A stretch of 8,535 nt of DNA from Methylophilaceae bacterium (lineage in GTDB: Bacteria; Pseudomonadota; Gammaproteobacteria; Burkholderiales; Methylophilaceae), in the NCBI GenBank assembly GCA_017880825.1, contig JADGRN010000056.1:1-8535 (forward strand), in the 5' to 3' direction. The notes beneath the pieces were generated by a model. It worked only from the letters and a program-made list of their open reading frames with translations. It did not search any database and was not told the origin of the DNA. Position 1 is the stretch's first letter; the number at the start of each line of letters is the position of its first letter. The position numbers and the translations under genes are program-made. Shown in pieces: positions 1 to 6,679 of the stretch.

Positions 1-857
1 TCCGCTTGCAGGATTTATTCTACCGCGAGCGCTTTGCCGCCAAATTGGGCGAAGTGCTGGATTATCATAACTTTGTGCTGAAGAATTACTTCCATGTCGA
101 AACCGTAGATTTTCAGCGTACTCTGGAAGAGGCATTGGCGCTGGCTGAGCAAATCCGTCCGATGGTGGCCGATGTATCCAACATGCTTTACAAAGCCAAC
201 CAGGCAGGTGAACGCCTGTTGTTTGAAGGTGCACAAGGCTCCTTGCTGGATGTTGATCATGGCACCTATCCCTTTGTGACTTCCTCCAACACTACCTCTG
301 GCGGTGCTGCGACTGGTTCTGGTGTAGCTCCGCAAATGTTGGGTTATGTTTTAGGCATTACCAAGGCTTACACCACGCGCGTGGGTTCAGGCCCTTTCCC
401 TACCGAGCTGGAAGACGAAATCGGCCAGCATCTGGCGAAAAAAGGCCATGAATTTGGCTCCACCACAGGGCGCGCGCGCCGCTGTGGCTGGTTTGACGCG
501 GCTGCGCTCAAGCGCTCGATTCAGGTGAACGGTGTTTCCGGGCTTTGCGTGACCAAGCTGGATGTTTTAGACGGCATGGAAACGCTGCGCATAGGCGTAG
601 GCTACGATACCAACGGTTGCGTGAAAGATATTTTCCCGGTTGGCGCTGAGGAACTGGCGGGTTGTGTACCGGTGTATGAAGAAATGCCAGGCTGGAAAGA
701 AAGCACTGAGGGCATCAAACGCTATGAAGATTTACCGGTCAATGCCAAAAACTATTTGAAGCGTATGGAGGAAGTATGCGGCGTACCTGTGGACATTATC
801 TCAACCGGCCCTGACCGAGAAGAAACCATCGTGCTGCGCCACCCTTTCGGGGTTTAG
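1..857 (+). CDS. purA: Adenylosuccinate synthetase, 3' part (5' end outside window)
   Basis: PurA joins IMP and aspartate using GTP to give adenylosuccinate, the first committed step of AMP synthesis in the cytoplasm. The reading frame is open to the left edge, with an Arg codon at 3-5 before the first possible start (TTG at 6), so the gene is cut by the window and is not a short gene. About 284 residues are visible against roughly 430 in the family; the N-terminal P-loop region, about 150 residues, is missing. Family signatures seen are [49 protein letters not shown], the loop [12 protein letters not shown], and the C-terminal guanine-binding region ending [12 protein letters not shown]. It ends in TAG, directly followed by the next gene's GTG, so it probably shares a transcript with the cofactor genes downstream. 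Identification is secure. Confidence 0.97.
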   Translation, partial: RLQDLFYRERFAAKLGEVLDYHNFVLKNYFHVETVDFQRTLEEALALAEQIRPMVADVSNMLYKANQAGERLLFEGAQGSLLDVDHGTYPFVTSSNTTSGGAATGSGVAPQMLGYVLGITKAYTTRVGSGPFPTELEDEIGQHLAKKGHEFGSTTGRARRCGWFDAAALKRSIQVNGVSGLCVTKLDVLDGMETLRIGVGYDTNGCVKDIFPVGAEELAGCVPVYEEMPGWKESTEGIKRYEDLPVNAKNYLKRMEEVCGVPVDIISTGPDREETIVLRHPFGV

Positions 858-1406
858 GTGAAGCAGACCGAGAAACGGCGCCTGGCATGGGCGCTGACTG
901 GCTCAGGCCATTATCTGCGCGAATGCCTGGACATCATCAACCAGCTCGAAGATGTTGACCTGTTCCTGAGCAAAGCCGCAGCAGAAATCCTGCAACAATA
1001 CGGCTATAAACATAATGTTGGCCGTGTTTATCAGGACAAAACATCGAGCAGTGTACCGGTTGAGCTGTTTTATGAAGGCAAATACCATACGCTGGTGATT
1101 GCTCCCGCCACGTCCAATACGGTTGCCAAGATGGTCGCTGGCATCTCCGACAATCTGGTGACTAACCTCTATGCACAGGCTGGAAAAACTCGTGTCGCCA
1201 GCATTGTGTTTGCCTGTGATACAGAGCCGGAACTCGAATCGGAGGCGCCGCGTGAAAACGTGGTCAAAGTCTATCCGCGCCGAATAGACCTGGAAAACAT
1301 GGAGAAGCTGAAAACCTTTGAAGAAACAACCGTAGCTGGCGATATGCAACAGCTAAAAGCAGCAACCCAAACGCGACTTGCATGTCTGAAAATCTCCTCT
1401 TCCTGA
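858..1406 (+). CDS. dmrB: Flavoprotein of the DmrB/AfpA type, probable dihydromethanopterin reductase (acceptor)
   Basis: This 182-residue protein belongs to the FMN-binding flavoprotein family (PF02441-like). Seen are an N-terminal Rossmann-type start with WALTGSGHYLRE (residues 11-22), a central strand and turn LVIAPATSNTVAKM (79-92), and the segment GISDNLVTNLYAQAGK (95-110), typical of the archaeoflavoprotein AfpA and of DmrB. DmrB is known to reduce dihydromethanopterin to tetrahydromethanopterin with an FMN-bound electron donor, the last step of H4MPT synthesis; AfpA of methanogens accepts electrons from ferredoxin. I infer the DmrB role from the neighbours, all linked to H4MPT or methanofuran. 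The start is GTG, touching the purA stop with no spacer; only a weak GGGG lies upstream, so translation may depend on ribosomes finishing purA. No in-frame ATG lies before the conserved WALTGSG. The 3' end overlaps the next gene by 25 nt. Exact substrate is uncertain; family placement is good. Confidence 0.82.
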   Translation: MKQTEKRRLAWALTGSGHYLRECLDIINQLEDVDLFLSKAAAEILQQYGYKHNVGRVYQDKTSSSVPVELFYEGKYHTLVIAPATSNTVAKMVAGISDNLVTNLYAQAGKTRVASIVFACDTEPELESEAPRENVVKVYPRRIDLENMEKLKTFEETTVAGDMQQLKAATQTRLACLKISSS

Positions 1407-2800
1407 CCGGCAAGCTTGCCGAGAAAAGCCTGCATAAGGTGCTGGCTGAAATACAGGCGGCGCCTTCCAAAGCCCCAGATTTCAAATATCGCATCGCCCA
1501 GATTGGTGTTTCGGTTGCCGCATTGATGACACCTGAGCTCATTGTGCGCCGCTTGCCAGACGCCGGTGATGCCGACAAAATTGTATTGCCCGGCCTATGC
1601 CGCGGAGACTTGAGGCTGCTGGAGGAGAAGTACGGCATTCCAGTCGAGCGCGGCCCCGATGATTTGAAGGATTTGCCGCAGTTTTTCGGCCGTGGCGGCA
1701 AGGAGCCTGATTTGTCCAAATACGACGTCAAAATTTTTGCCGAAATCGTTGAGGCGCCTGATTTATCAGTGGCAGGCATACTCAAGCGCGCTGAGTTCTA
1801 TCGCAGCCAGGGCGCCGACGTGATTGATATCGGTTGCCTGCCCAATACACCATTCCCGCATCTGGCGGATGCCATCCAGGCACTTAAATCCGCTGGCTTC
1901 AAAGTCAGTGTCGATTCACTGAACAACGATGATTTGTTGCTGGCGGGCAGGGCGGGCGCGGATTACCTGCTGAGCCTTAGCGAAAAATCGCTATGGATTG
2001 CCGATGAGGTTGCATCCACGCCAGTTTTGATCCCGTCCAGGCCGGGCAATCTGTCCTCGCTCTATCGCGCCATAGATGCCATGCAGAAAAAGGGCAGGGC
2101 ATTCATTGCCGATGCCATCCTTGATCCCATTCCTTTTGGCTTGACCGAGTCCATAGTGCGCTATCAGCGCTTGCGCAAACGCTATCCAGATATCGAGATC
2201 ATGATGGGTATCGGCAATCTGACTGAGTTGACCGATGCAGATACCACCGGCATCAACGCCATGCTGTTTGGCATCATTGCCGAGCTCAAACTGAATGCGG
2301 TGCTGGCAACCTCGGTCAGCCCGCACGCTGTTAATGCTGTGGCTGAGGCTGATATTGCCCGACGCGTCATGTTTGCTGCGCGCGAAGACAGGCGTTTACC
2401 GCGCGACTACAGCGATGGCTTGCTGGGATTGCACGACCGGCGACCATTCAGTTATTCCGCTGAAGAGATCGCCGAGCTGGCAGCACAGATTAAAGACCCC
2501 AGCTTTCGTATCCAGGTCAGCGCAGAAGGGGTACACATCTATAATCGCGATGGCCTGTTTCACGATACCGACCCTTTCAAGCTTTATCCGCACTTAAAAG
2601 TTGACGATGATGCGTCCCATGCTTTTTATCTGGGCGTGGAGTTGGCCCGAGCCCAAATCGCCTGGCAACTGAAAAAACACTATAGCCAGGATGAAGAGTT
2701 GCAATGGGGCTGCAACACCCCCAAAAAAGACGAAAAAGGCAGGGTTGCGCACCGCGACGCCTCCGTCAAAGAAAAAAGAGCGAAAAAAGCTCAACCATAA
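1382..2800 (+). CDS. Dihydropteroate synthase-related protein (archaeal MJ0107-like, DUF6513/DUF4346 architecture)
   Basis: A 472-residue cytoplasmic protein of the dihydropteroate synthase-related family (TIGR00284 type), known mainly from archaea and from bacteria with H4MPT. Three parts are visible: an N-terminal domain (about 1-110; LFLTGKLAEKSLHKVL, then LPGLCRGDL); a pterin-binding TIM-barrel-like centre (about 115-340; GADVIDIGCLPNTP at 144-157, KVSVDS at 174-179, ADAILDPIPFG at 243-253, MMGIGNLTELTDADTTG at 274-290); and a C-terminal DUF4346-like part (about 375-445; IQVSAEGVHIYNRDGLFHD at 377-395). The IDIG and SVDS motifs match canonical FolP, but the FolP STRP loop is replaced by CLPNTP. 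By inference it joins the pterin diphosphate to the ribofuranosyl-aniline precursor in H4MPT synthesis, instead of making dihydropteroate. A Lys/Arg-rich tail (448-470) follows the last domain. ATG 1382 has no clear Shine-Dalgarno and overlaps the upstream gene by 25 nt, suggesting translational coupling. Confidence 0.87.
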   Translation: MSENLLFLTGKLAEKSLHKVLAEIQAAPSKAPDFKYRIAQIGVSVAALMTPELIVRRLPDAGDADKIVLPGLCRGDLRLLEEKYGIPVERGPDDLKDLPQFFGRGGKEPDLSKYDVKIFAEIVEAPDLSVAGILKRAEFYRSQGADVIDIGCLPNTPFPHLADAIQALKSAGFKVSVDSLNNDDLLLAGRAGADYLLSLSEKSLWIADEVASTPVLIPSRPGNLSSLYRAIDAMQKKGRAFIADAILDPIPFGLTESIVRYQRLRKRYPDIEIMMGIGNLTELTDADTTGINAMLFGIIAELKLNAVLATSVSPHAVNAVAEADIARRVMFAAREDRRLPRDYSDGLLGLHDRRPFSYSAEEIAELAAQIKDPSFRIQVSAEGVHIYNRDGLFHDTDPFKLYPHLKVDDDASHAFYLGVELARAQIAWQLKKHYSQDEELQWGCNTPKKDEKGRVAHRDASVKEKRAKKAQP

Positions 2801-2811
2801 CCCTTACAGCG

Positions 2812-3387
2812 ATGATTTACGAAACCATAGTTACCAGCGTCAATGCGAACAGTAAACCGCATATTGCACCTTTTGGCATACGTGAGCGTGATGGCCTGGT
2901 CTTAATAGCGCCTTTCAGGCCATCAACCAGTCTCGACAATCTGTTGCAAAGTCGCAGTGCTGTCATCAACCTGACCGATGATGTGCGTATATTTGCTGGC
3001 GCCTTTACCGGGAAACGCTCGTGGCCTCTAAGTAGAGCCGATAAAGTCAATGGCTATGTGCTTGATGCGGCTCTTGCCCATCGGGAATTGGAGCTGGTTG
3101 AAGTCAGGGATGATGCTACCCGTCCGGAGCTATATTTCCGCGTGGTGCATGAAGTCAACCATGCGCCGTTTCGCGGCTTCAATCGAGCGCAGGCCGCAGT
3201 CGTTGAGCTGGCCGTGCTGGTCAGCCGCTTGCATATGTTGCCAATAGAAAAGATAGAAACTGAGCTCGCTTATTTGACTATCGCCATCGAAAAAACCGCG
3301 GGTGATCGTGAACGAGAGGCATGGGGCTGGCTCGTCGAGCATATTGAAAACTATAAGGCGGCCATGTCAGGAGATAATCTGGCATGA
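2812..3387 (+). CDS. DUF447 family protein, probable flavin-binding split-barrel protein of the C1-cofactor cluster
   Basis: A 191-residue protein matching the DUF447 family, found in methanogens and in H4MPT-using bacteria; its function is not established as far as I know. Seen are IYETIVTSVNANSKPHIAPFGIRE (first 20 of it: residues 2-21 region), PFRPSTSLDNL (35-45), INLTDDVRIFAGAF (52-65), a central EVNHAPFRGFNRAQAAVVELA region (114-134), and SRLHMLP (138-144). The N-terminal pattern resembles FMN-binding split-barrel flavin reductases, so a redox or flavin-linked step is plausible but unproven. I chose ATG 2812: an in-frame ATG at 2704 would add 36 basic residues lying entirely inside the upstream gene, while MIYETIV is where the family similarity begins. 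The gap from the upstream stop is 11 nt and no good Shine-Dalgarno is visible. Its stop overlaps the mfnB start as ATGA, a sign of tight coupling. Confidence 0.82.
   Translation: MIYETIVTSVNANSKPHIAPFGIRERDGLVLIAPFRPSTSLDNLLQSRSAVINLTDDVRIFAGAFTGKRSWPLSRADKVNGYVLDAALAHRELELVEVRDDATRPELYFRVVHEVNHAPFRGFNRAQAAVVELAVLVSRLHMLPIEKIETELAYLTIAIEKTAGDREREAWGWLVEHIENYKAAMSGDNLA
3369..3374 (+). promoter_or_regulatory. Shine-Dalgarno site of mfnB
   Basis: AGGAGA lies 9 nt before ATG 3384 and sits within the end of the DUF447 gene. It is the clearest ribosome binding site in the four-gene island and supports both the ATG 3384 start and the ATGA overlap. Confidence 0.75.
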
Positions 3388-4088
3388 CCAAATTGCTTGT
3401 CAGTGTCACCAGTGTTGATGAGGCCATGCTGGCTATGGAGTGTGGGGCTGATATCATCGATATCAAAAACCCCGCACAAGGCGCTTTAGGGGCACTGTCG
3501 CTATCCGAGACTAAAGATATCGTTCGAGCTGTTAACGGCAATAGATTAATTAGTGCAACCATAGGCGATTTGGAAATGAAGCCCGAATTGCTTGTGTGTG
3601 CTATCGAACATACGGTAAACACCGGTGTCGATATAGTCAAGGCTGGATTTTTTGGATTAGATAATCATAGTGAGTGTGTTCAGGCTATGAAGCCACTAGC
3701 CGCTAGGGGTGTGCATATAGTGGCTGTACTATTCGCTGACCAGGAGCCGGATTTTGGTTTATTGGCTGAACTTCAGGAAGCCGGGTTTTATGGTGTGATG
3801 TTAGACACAGTAAAAAAGGACGGGGACAGTCTGCTGGACTACATTTTGCTTGAAGATTTGCAGTGTTTCGTTAACGCCGCACAGCAGCACAAGCTTAAAT
3901 CCGGACTCGCGGGCTGTTTGAGGCTGGAGCATGTGCCAACATTGCAGTTGTTGAATCCGGACTATCTGGGTTTTCGTGGTGCGCTCTGTGCTAATTTTGA
4001 GCGAAAAGCAGCATTAAGTAGTTATAAGGTACGTAAGCTTCACCAAGTGTTGCATAAAAGCAACAGATTAGTTCTGGATATAGCATAA
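3384..4088 (+). CDS. mfnB: (5-formylfuran-3-yl)methyl phosphate synthase (MfnB, DUF556)
   Basis: MfnB converts two molecules of glyceraldehyde 3-phosphate into 4-(hydroxymethyl)-2-furancarboxaldehyde phosphate, the first step toward the furan ring of methanofuran, or methylofuran in methylotrophs. The 234 residues equal the family length (Methanocaldococcus MJ1099 is about 235). The TIM-barrel start LLVSVTSVDEAMLAMECGAD is typical, and residues described as catalytic in MJ1099 (Asp25, Lys27, Lys85, Asp151, Lys155) find counterparts here: D26 and K28 in DIIDIKNPAQGALGA (the Schiff-base lysine region), K86 in DIVKAGFFG, and D141 and K145 in MLDTVKKDG. The C-terminal YLGFRGALC motif (from about residue 193) is also kept. 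The protein therefore looks active. It is last in the four-gene cluster, started by AGGAGA and overlapping DUF447 by 4 nt. By hand count, 3541-4080 holds about 46% GC, lower than the gene at 1382-2800 (about 57% in a 180-nt sample). Confidence 0.92.
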   Translation: MTKLLVSVTSVDEAMLAMECGADIIDIKNPAQGALGALSLSETKDIVRAVNGNRLISATIGDLEMKPELLVCAIEHTVNTGVDIVKAGFFGLDNHSECVQAMKPLAARGVHIVAVLFADQEPDFGLLAELQEAGFYGVMLDTVKKDGDSLLDYILLEDLQCFVNAAQQHKLKSGLAGCLRLEHVPTLQLLNPDYLGFRGALCANFERKAALSSYKVRKLHQVLHKSNRLVLDIA

Positions 4089-4112
4089 ATTTGAGCTTAT
4101 GCCTGAAGTATG

Positions 4113-4141
4113 TTGCCTCTGGAAATGATTATTAGTATATT
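4113..4141 (+). promoter_or_regulatory. Predicted sigma70-type promoter of ompA
   Basis: TTGCCT (4113-4118) and TATATT (4136-4141) are separated by exactly 17 nt, close to the TTGACA/TATAAT consensus. Transcription would start near 4148-4150 and give a leader of about 30 nt before ATG 4179. Its place in the only sizeable gap of this part, just after the cofactor island, fits an independent strong ompA promoter. It was found by eye, not by scoring. Confidence 0.6.
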
Positions 4142-4148
4142 CAATCAT
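4125..4148. repeat. Short inverted repeat spanning the ompA -10 element, possible operator
   Basis: ATGATT (4125-4130) and AATCAT (4143-4148) are perfect inverted repeats with a 12-nt spacer, centred on the start of the predicted -10 box. This is the layout of a site where a dimeric regulator could block RNA polymerase. The arms are only 6 bp in AT-rich DNA, so chance is a real alternative and no regulator is known here. Confidence 0.25.
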
Positions 4149-4163
4149 CGATTTGTAATAACT

Positions 4164-4169
4164 AGGGAG
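4164..4169 (+). promoter_or_regulatory. Shine-Dalgarno site of ompA
   Basis: AGGGAG lies 9 nt before ATG 4179. It decides the start: the in-frame ATG at 4110 would add 23 residues ahead of a complete signal peptide and lies upstream of the predicted promoter. Confidence 0.75.
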
Positions 4170-4178
4170 TTTCTCGAA

Positions 4179-5285
4179 ATGAAAAAAAGCCTTTTATGTC
4201 TGGCAGTTGCTGGTGTTTTTGGCCTGGCTGCAATTTCCGCAAGCGCAGAGGATATGTTTGAGGGCGCTTGGTATGGAGTGGCCGGTGTTGGCGACATGCA
4301 TACTGATAACGATCTCAAGGCCCGTGACAACAACTTGTCTGGCTTTATACGCTTGGGCAAAGAGGTTAGCGAACACTGGGATGTGCAGCTTGGTTTAAGT
4401 CACTCCCGGGCCGACGAGGATAGTCATGCTTACTCCGGCGGCAAATTTAAACAAACCCTTTTCGGCGTAGATGCGCTTTATGTGTTTAGCCGTGATAAAT
4501 TCCGTCCGTTCTTGCTTGCCGGTTTGGGCGGCGCGCGTAACACAATTAATTACAACGGTACGCCTGATGCTAATGGCGGCAAGACTTCATGGATGGGTAA
4601 TGTTGGCTTGGGCTTTCAATATCTGTTTACCGAAAATGTTGGTATGCAGGCCGATTTGCGCCATGTATGGAGCCGTGCTGAAGCCACCAATCTGTTTGGA
4701 GGCACCGGTGGCCATGAAACCCAAACGATTGGTAACGACTATCTGAACGTTGGTCTGCTGATCAGATTCCCCGCACCTAAGCAGGTTGCTGCTGCTCCTG
4801 AGCCAGCTCCAACACCTGTTGCAGCACCAGAACCAGAACCAATGGCAGCGCCAGTACCAGCACCGGCGCCAGAACCAGCAGCAGTCGGTCCTGCCGAGCC
4901 AGCTTTTGAGAAAATCACTTTGGCATCTGAAGTGTTGTTTGCGTTCGACAAATCTGTATTGAAGCCAGAAGGTAAAGAGCGTCTTGATGCCGACGTTGTT
5001 GGCAAGATGAAAGCGCACCCGGAAGTGGAATTGGTGTTGATTACTGGCCATACCGACCGTATTGGTAGTGATGGCTATAATCAAAAGCTGTCTGAACGCC
5101 GTGCTAATGCGGTCAAAGCTTACTTGGTAAGTCAAGGTATTGCAGAAAACCGTCTGCATACAGTTGGTAAGGGTGAAAAAGAGCCTGTTGTTGATTGCAA
5201 GGGTGCACGCACCAAGAGTGTGATTCAATGCCTGCAACCAAACCGTCGTGTGGTTGTAGAAATTGAAGTTCAGCGCCAGAACTAA
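4179..5285 (+). CDS. ompA: OmpA family outer membrane porin/peptidoglycan anchor
   Basis: A 368-residue outer membrane protein that ties the outer membrane to peptidoglycan. In order: a signal peptide MKKSLLCLAVAGVFGLAAIS with probable cleavage after ASA (residue 23); a beta-barrel domain (about 24-197) of alternating aromatic/glycine strands, beginning MFEGAWYGVAG and ending NVGLLIRF; a Pro/Ala/Glu-rich periplasmic hinge (about 198-241); and an OmpA C-terminal domain (about 243-368). That domain contains LFAFDKSVLKP, ITGHTDRIGSDGYNQKLSER and PNRRVVVEIE. D293 and R308 match the diaminopimelate-binding Asp/Arg pair of E. coli OmpA, and C340/C351 match its disulfide pair. The gene has its own promoter, ribosome site and terminator and is not linked by function to the genes before it. 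Whether it forms a conducting pore cannot be read from sequence. Confidence 0.95.
   Translation: MKKSLLCLAVAGVFGLAAISASAEDMFEGAWYGVAGVGDMHTDNDLKARDNNLSGFIRLGKEVSEHWDVQLGLSHSRADEDSHAYSGGKFKQTLFGVDALYVFSRDKFRPFLLAGLGGARNTINYNGTPDANGGKTSWMGNVGLGFQYLFTENVGMQADLRHVWSRAEATNLFGGTGGHETQTIGNDYLNVGLLIRFPAPKQVAAAPEPAPTPVAAPEPEPMAAPVPAPAPEPAAVGPAEPAFEKITLASEVLFAFDKSVLKPEGKERLDADVVGKMKAHPEVELVLITGHTDRIGSDGYNQKLSERRANAVKAYLVSQGIAENRLHTVGKGEKEPVVDCKGARTKSVIQCLQPNRRVVVEIEVQRQN
4776..4903 (+). repeat. Degenerate Pro-Ala-Glu hinge repeat inside ompA
   Basis: The DNA repeats variants of CCAGAACCAGCA and CCAGCACC, coding for PEPAPTP, PEPEP, PVPAPAPEP and similar units. It forms the flexible linker between barrel and peptidoglycan-binding domain. 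Such repeats may change length between strains by slippage in multiples of three. Limits are approximate. Confidence 0.7.
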
Positions 5286-5301
5286 GTTTATACGTTAGAA
5301 T

Positions 5302-5328
5302 AAAAGCCCCGCCTAGCGGGGCTTTTTT
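5302..5328 (+). terminator. Intrinsic terminator of ompA
   Basis: AAAAGCCCCGC (5302-5312), loop CTA and GCGGGGCTTTT (5316-5326) pair perfectly over 11 bp, including seven consecutive G-C or C-G pairs, and run into six T residues (5323-5328). It starts 16 nt after the ompA stop. The A-run before the stem gives a U-run on the opposite strand too, so it could act in both directions. The mtaD start codon is only 13 nt past the T-run. Confidence 0.93.
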
Positions 5329-5341
5329 ATGGCCAATAAAT

Positions 5342-6679
5342 ATGATTGAAAATCCATCCACCAAAGTTGATCTGGCGATCGAGGCGCGCTGGGTAGCCCC
5401 AGTATTACCTCGTGCAGCCGTGTTGGAACACACCACGGTAGTGATTGACCAGGGCATCATCCGCGATTTGTTGCCGATTCATGAAGCCAGGCAGCATTAC
5501 AGCCCAGTTTGCGTGATAAGTCTGGATGACCATGTGCTGATTCCCGGCTTGATCAATTTGCATACCCACGCGGCCATGACACTCTTGCGCGGGTTGGCGG
5601 ACGACATGCCGCTGATGACTTGGCTACAGCAGCATATCTGGCCGGCTGAAGCAGAGTTTGTTTCGGAGCGTTTTGTTCGTGACGGGACTTTACTCGCCAG
5701 TGCTGAGATGTTGCGGGGCGGAATTACTTGTTTTAACGACATGTATTTCTTTCCGCAAGCGGCGGCTGAAGCTGTTGCGCAATCTGGGATACGCGCCAAT
5801 CTGGGCTTGGTGGTGCTGGAATTTCCATCAGCCTATGCCAGTGATGCTGACGACTATATTCATAAAGGGCTGGCTGCGCGCGACGCCATGCGCGACCAGG
5901 CGCTGATTACTACCAGTCTGGCGCCACATGCGCCTTATACTATCAGTGATCGCACTTTTGAACGAGTGCTGACTTATGCCGATCAGTTGAGCCTGAACAT
6001 ACACACCCATATTCATGAAACGCATGATGAAATTGCGCAAAGCCAAAAGGAATATGGCATGCGCCCCTTGCACAGGTTATCCAGTTTAGGTTTGTTGGGG
6101 CCCAATCTGATTGCGGCGCATTGCGTGCATCTCAATCAGGAGGAGATGGAACTGTTGGCGGAAAATGGCTGCCACATTGCGCATTGCCCGGCTTCCAATC
6201 TCAAGTTGGCCAGTGGTATAGCGCCAGTTTCCCGTCTAATGCAGCAGGGCGTTAATATTGGCTTGGGAACAGACGGCGCTTCCAGTAATAATCGCCTGGA
6301 TATGTTTGCTGAAATGCGCCTGGCCGCGTTATTGGCCAAAGGCAGCAGCGGTGATGCTGCAGCTTTACCCGCCTCGCAGGCGCTGGAGATGGCTACTATC
6401 AATGCGGCGCGTGCGTTGGGGCTGGATAACAAGCTAGGTTCGATAGAGCAGGGTAAGATGGCAGACTTGGCAGCCGTGCGTATTGCCGATCCAGAAACCA
6501 TGCCTTGCTTCGATCCGCTATCGCATCTGGTCTATGCTGCCGGACGCGAACATGTAAGCCATGTCTGGGTGGCCGGTGAACTGCGCTACCAGCAAGGCGT
6601 TTTTGCCAATATCGAAGCACAGGAATTAAAGGAGATTGCATCTGTATGGCAGGGCAAACTGAATCAGTTCAAGGCCTGA
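5342..6679 (+). CDS. mtaD: 5-Methylthioadenosine/S-adenosylhomocysteine deaminase (TRZ/ATZ amidohydrolase)
   Basis: A 445-residue cytoplasmic metal-dependent hydrolase that deaminates methylthioadenosine and S-adenosylhomocysteine to the inosine forms. Domains: an N-terminal beta-sandwich part (1-68), the amidohydrolase barrel beginning at [20 protein letters not shown] (66-85), and a C-terminal sandwich strand set (from about 380; GKMADLAAV and the region after it). Metal ligands are visible: H74 and H76 (HTH), H223 in [10 protein letters not shown], and D311 in [12 protein letters not shown]226 and the AAHCVHL histidines (H260/H263) fit the substrate-binding positions of this family. SLAPHAPYT (192-200) is also typical. 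No clear Shine-Dalgarno precedes ATG 5342, and the start follows the ompA terminator by 13 nt, so its transcription signal is unclear. Gene order with ubiG and a HAD phosphatase matches that in pseudomonads. Guanine or other deaminases of the same superfamily are less likely. Confidence 0.9.
   Translation: MIENPSTKVDLAIEARWVAPVLPRAAVLEHTTVVIDQGIIRDLLPIHEARQHYSPVCVISLDDHVLIPGLINLHTHAAMTLLRGLADDMPLMTWLQQHIWPAEAEFVSERFVRDGTLLASAEMLRGGITCFNDMYFFPQAAAEAVAQSGIRANLGLVVLEFPSAYASDADDYIHKGLAARDAMRDQALITTSLAPHAPYTISDRTFERVLTYADQLSLNIHTHIHETHDEIAQSQKEYGMRPLHRLSSLGLLGPNLIAAHCVHLNQEEMELLAENGCHIAHCPASNLKLASGIAPVSRLMQQGVNIGLGTDGASSNNRLDMFAEMRLAALLAKGSSGDAAALPASQALEMATINAARALGLDNKLGSIEQGKMADLAAVRIADPETMPCFDPLSHLVYAAGREHVSHVWVAGELRYQQGVFANIEAQELKEIASVWQGKLNQFKA
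6628..6634 (+). promoter_or_regulatory. Shine-Dalgarno site of ubiG inside mtaD
   Basis: AAAGGAG lies 11 nt before ATG 6646, within the mtaD coding region. It supports starting ubiG at 6646 with a 34-nt overlap; the ATG at 6680, directly after the mtaD stop, is in the wrong frame. Confidence 0.65.

Noticed and set aside
903..1349. Minus-strand frame of 148 codons opposite the flavoprotein gene
   Set aside because: No motif, no ribosome site, and lies entirely antisense to a gene with clear family signatures.
2704..2811. N-terminal extension of the DUF447 gene from ATG 2704
   Set aside because: The 36 extra residues are basic and lie inside the upstream coding region; family similarity begins at ATG 2812.
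4083..4102. GCATAA/TTATGC inverted repeat after mfnB as a terminator
   Set aside because: Only 6 AT-rich base pairs with an 8-nt loop and no following T-run; too weak to call. The end of the island transcript is therefore unknown.
4739..5005. Minus-strand Gly/Ala-rich frame of 88 codons
   Set aside because: It is the mirror of the ompA hinge repeat; low complexity comes from the repeat, not from a gene.
4587..5237. Minus-strand open frame of 216 codons inside ompA
   Set aside because: It is rich in Cys, Trp and Phe, reads the complement of the Pro/Ala hinge, and has no family resemblance; ompA on the plus strand is certain.
5341..5346. TATGAT as a -10 box for mtaD
   Set aside because: It overlaps the start codon and no acceptable -35 lies 16-18 nt upstream; it would force a start codon downstream that is not apparent.
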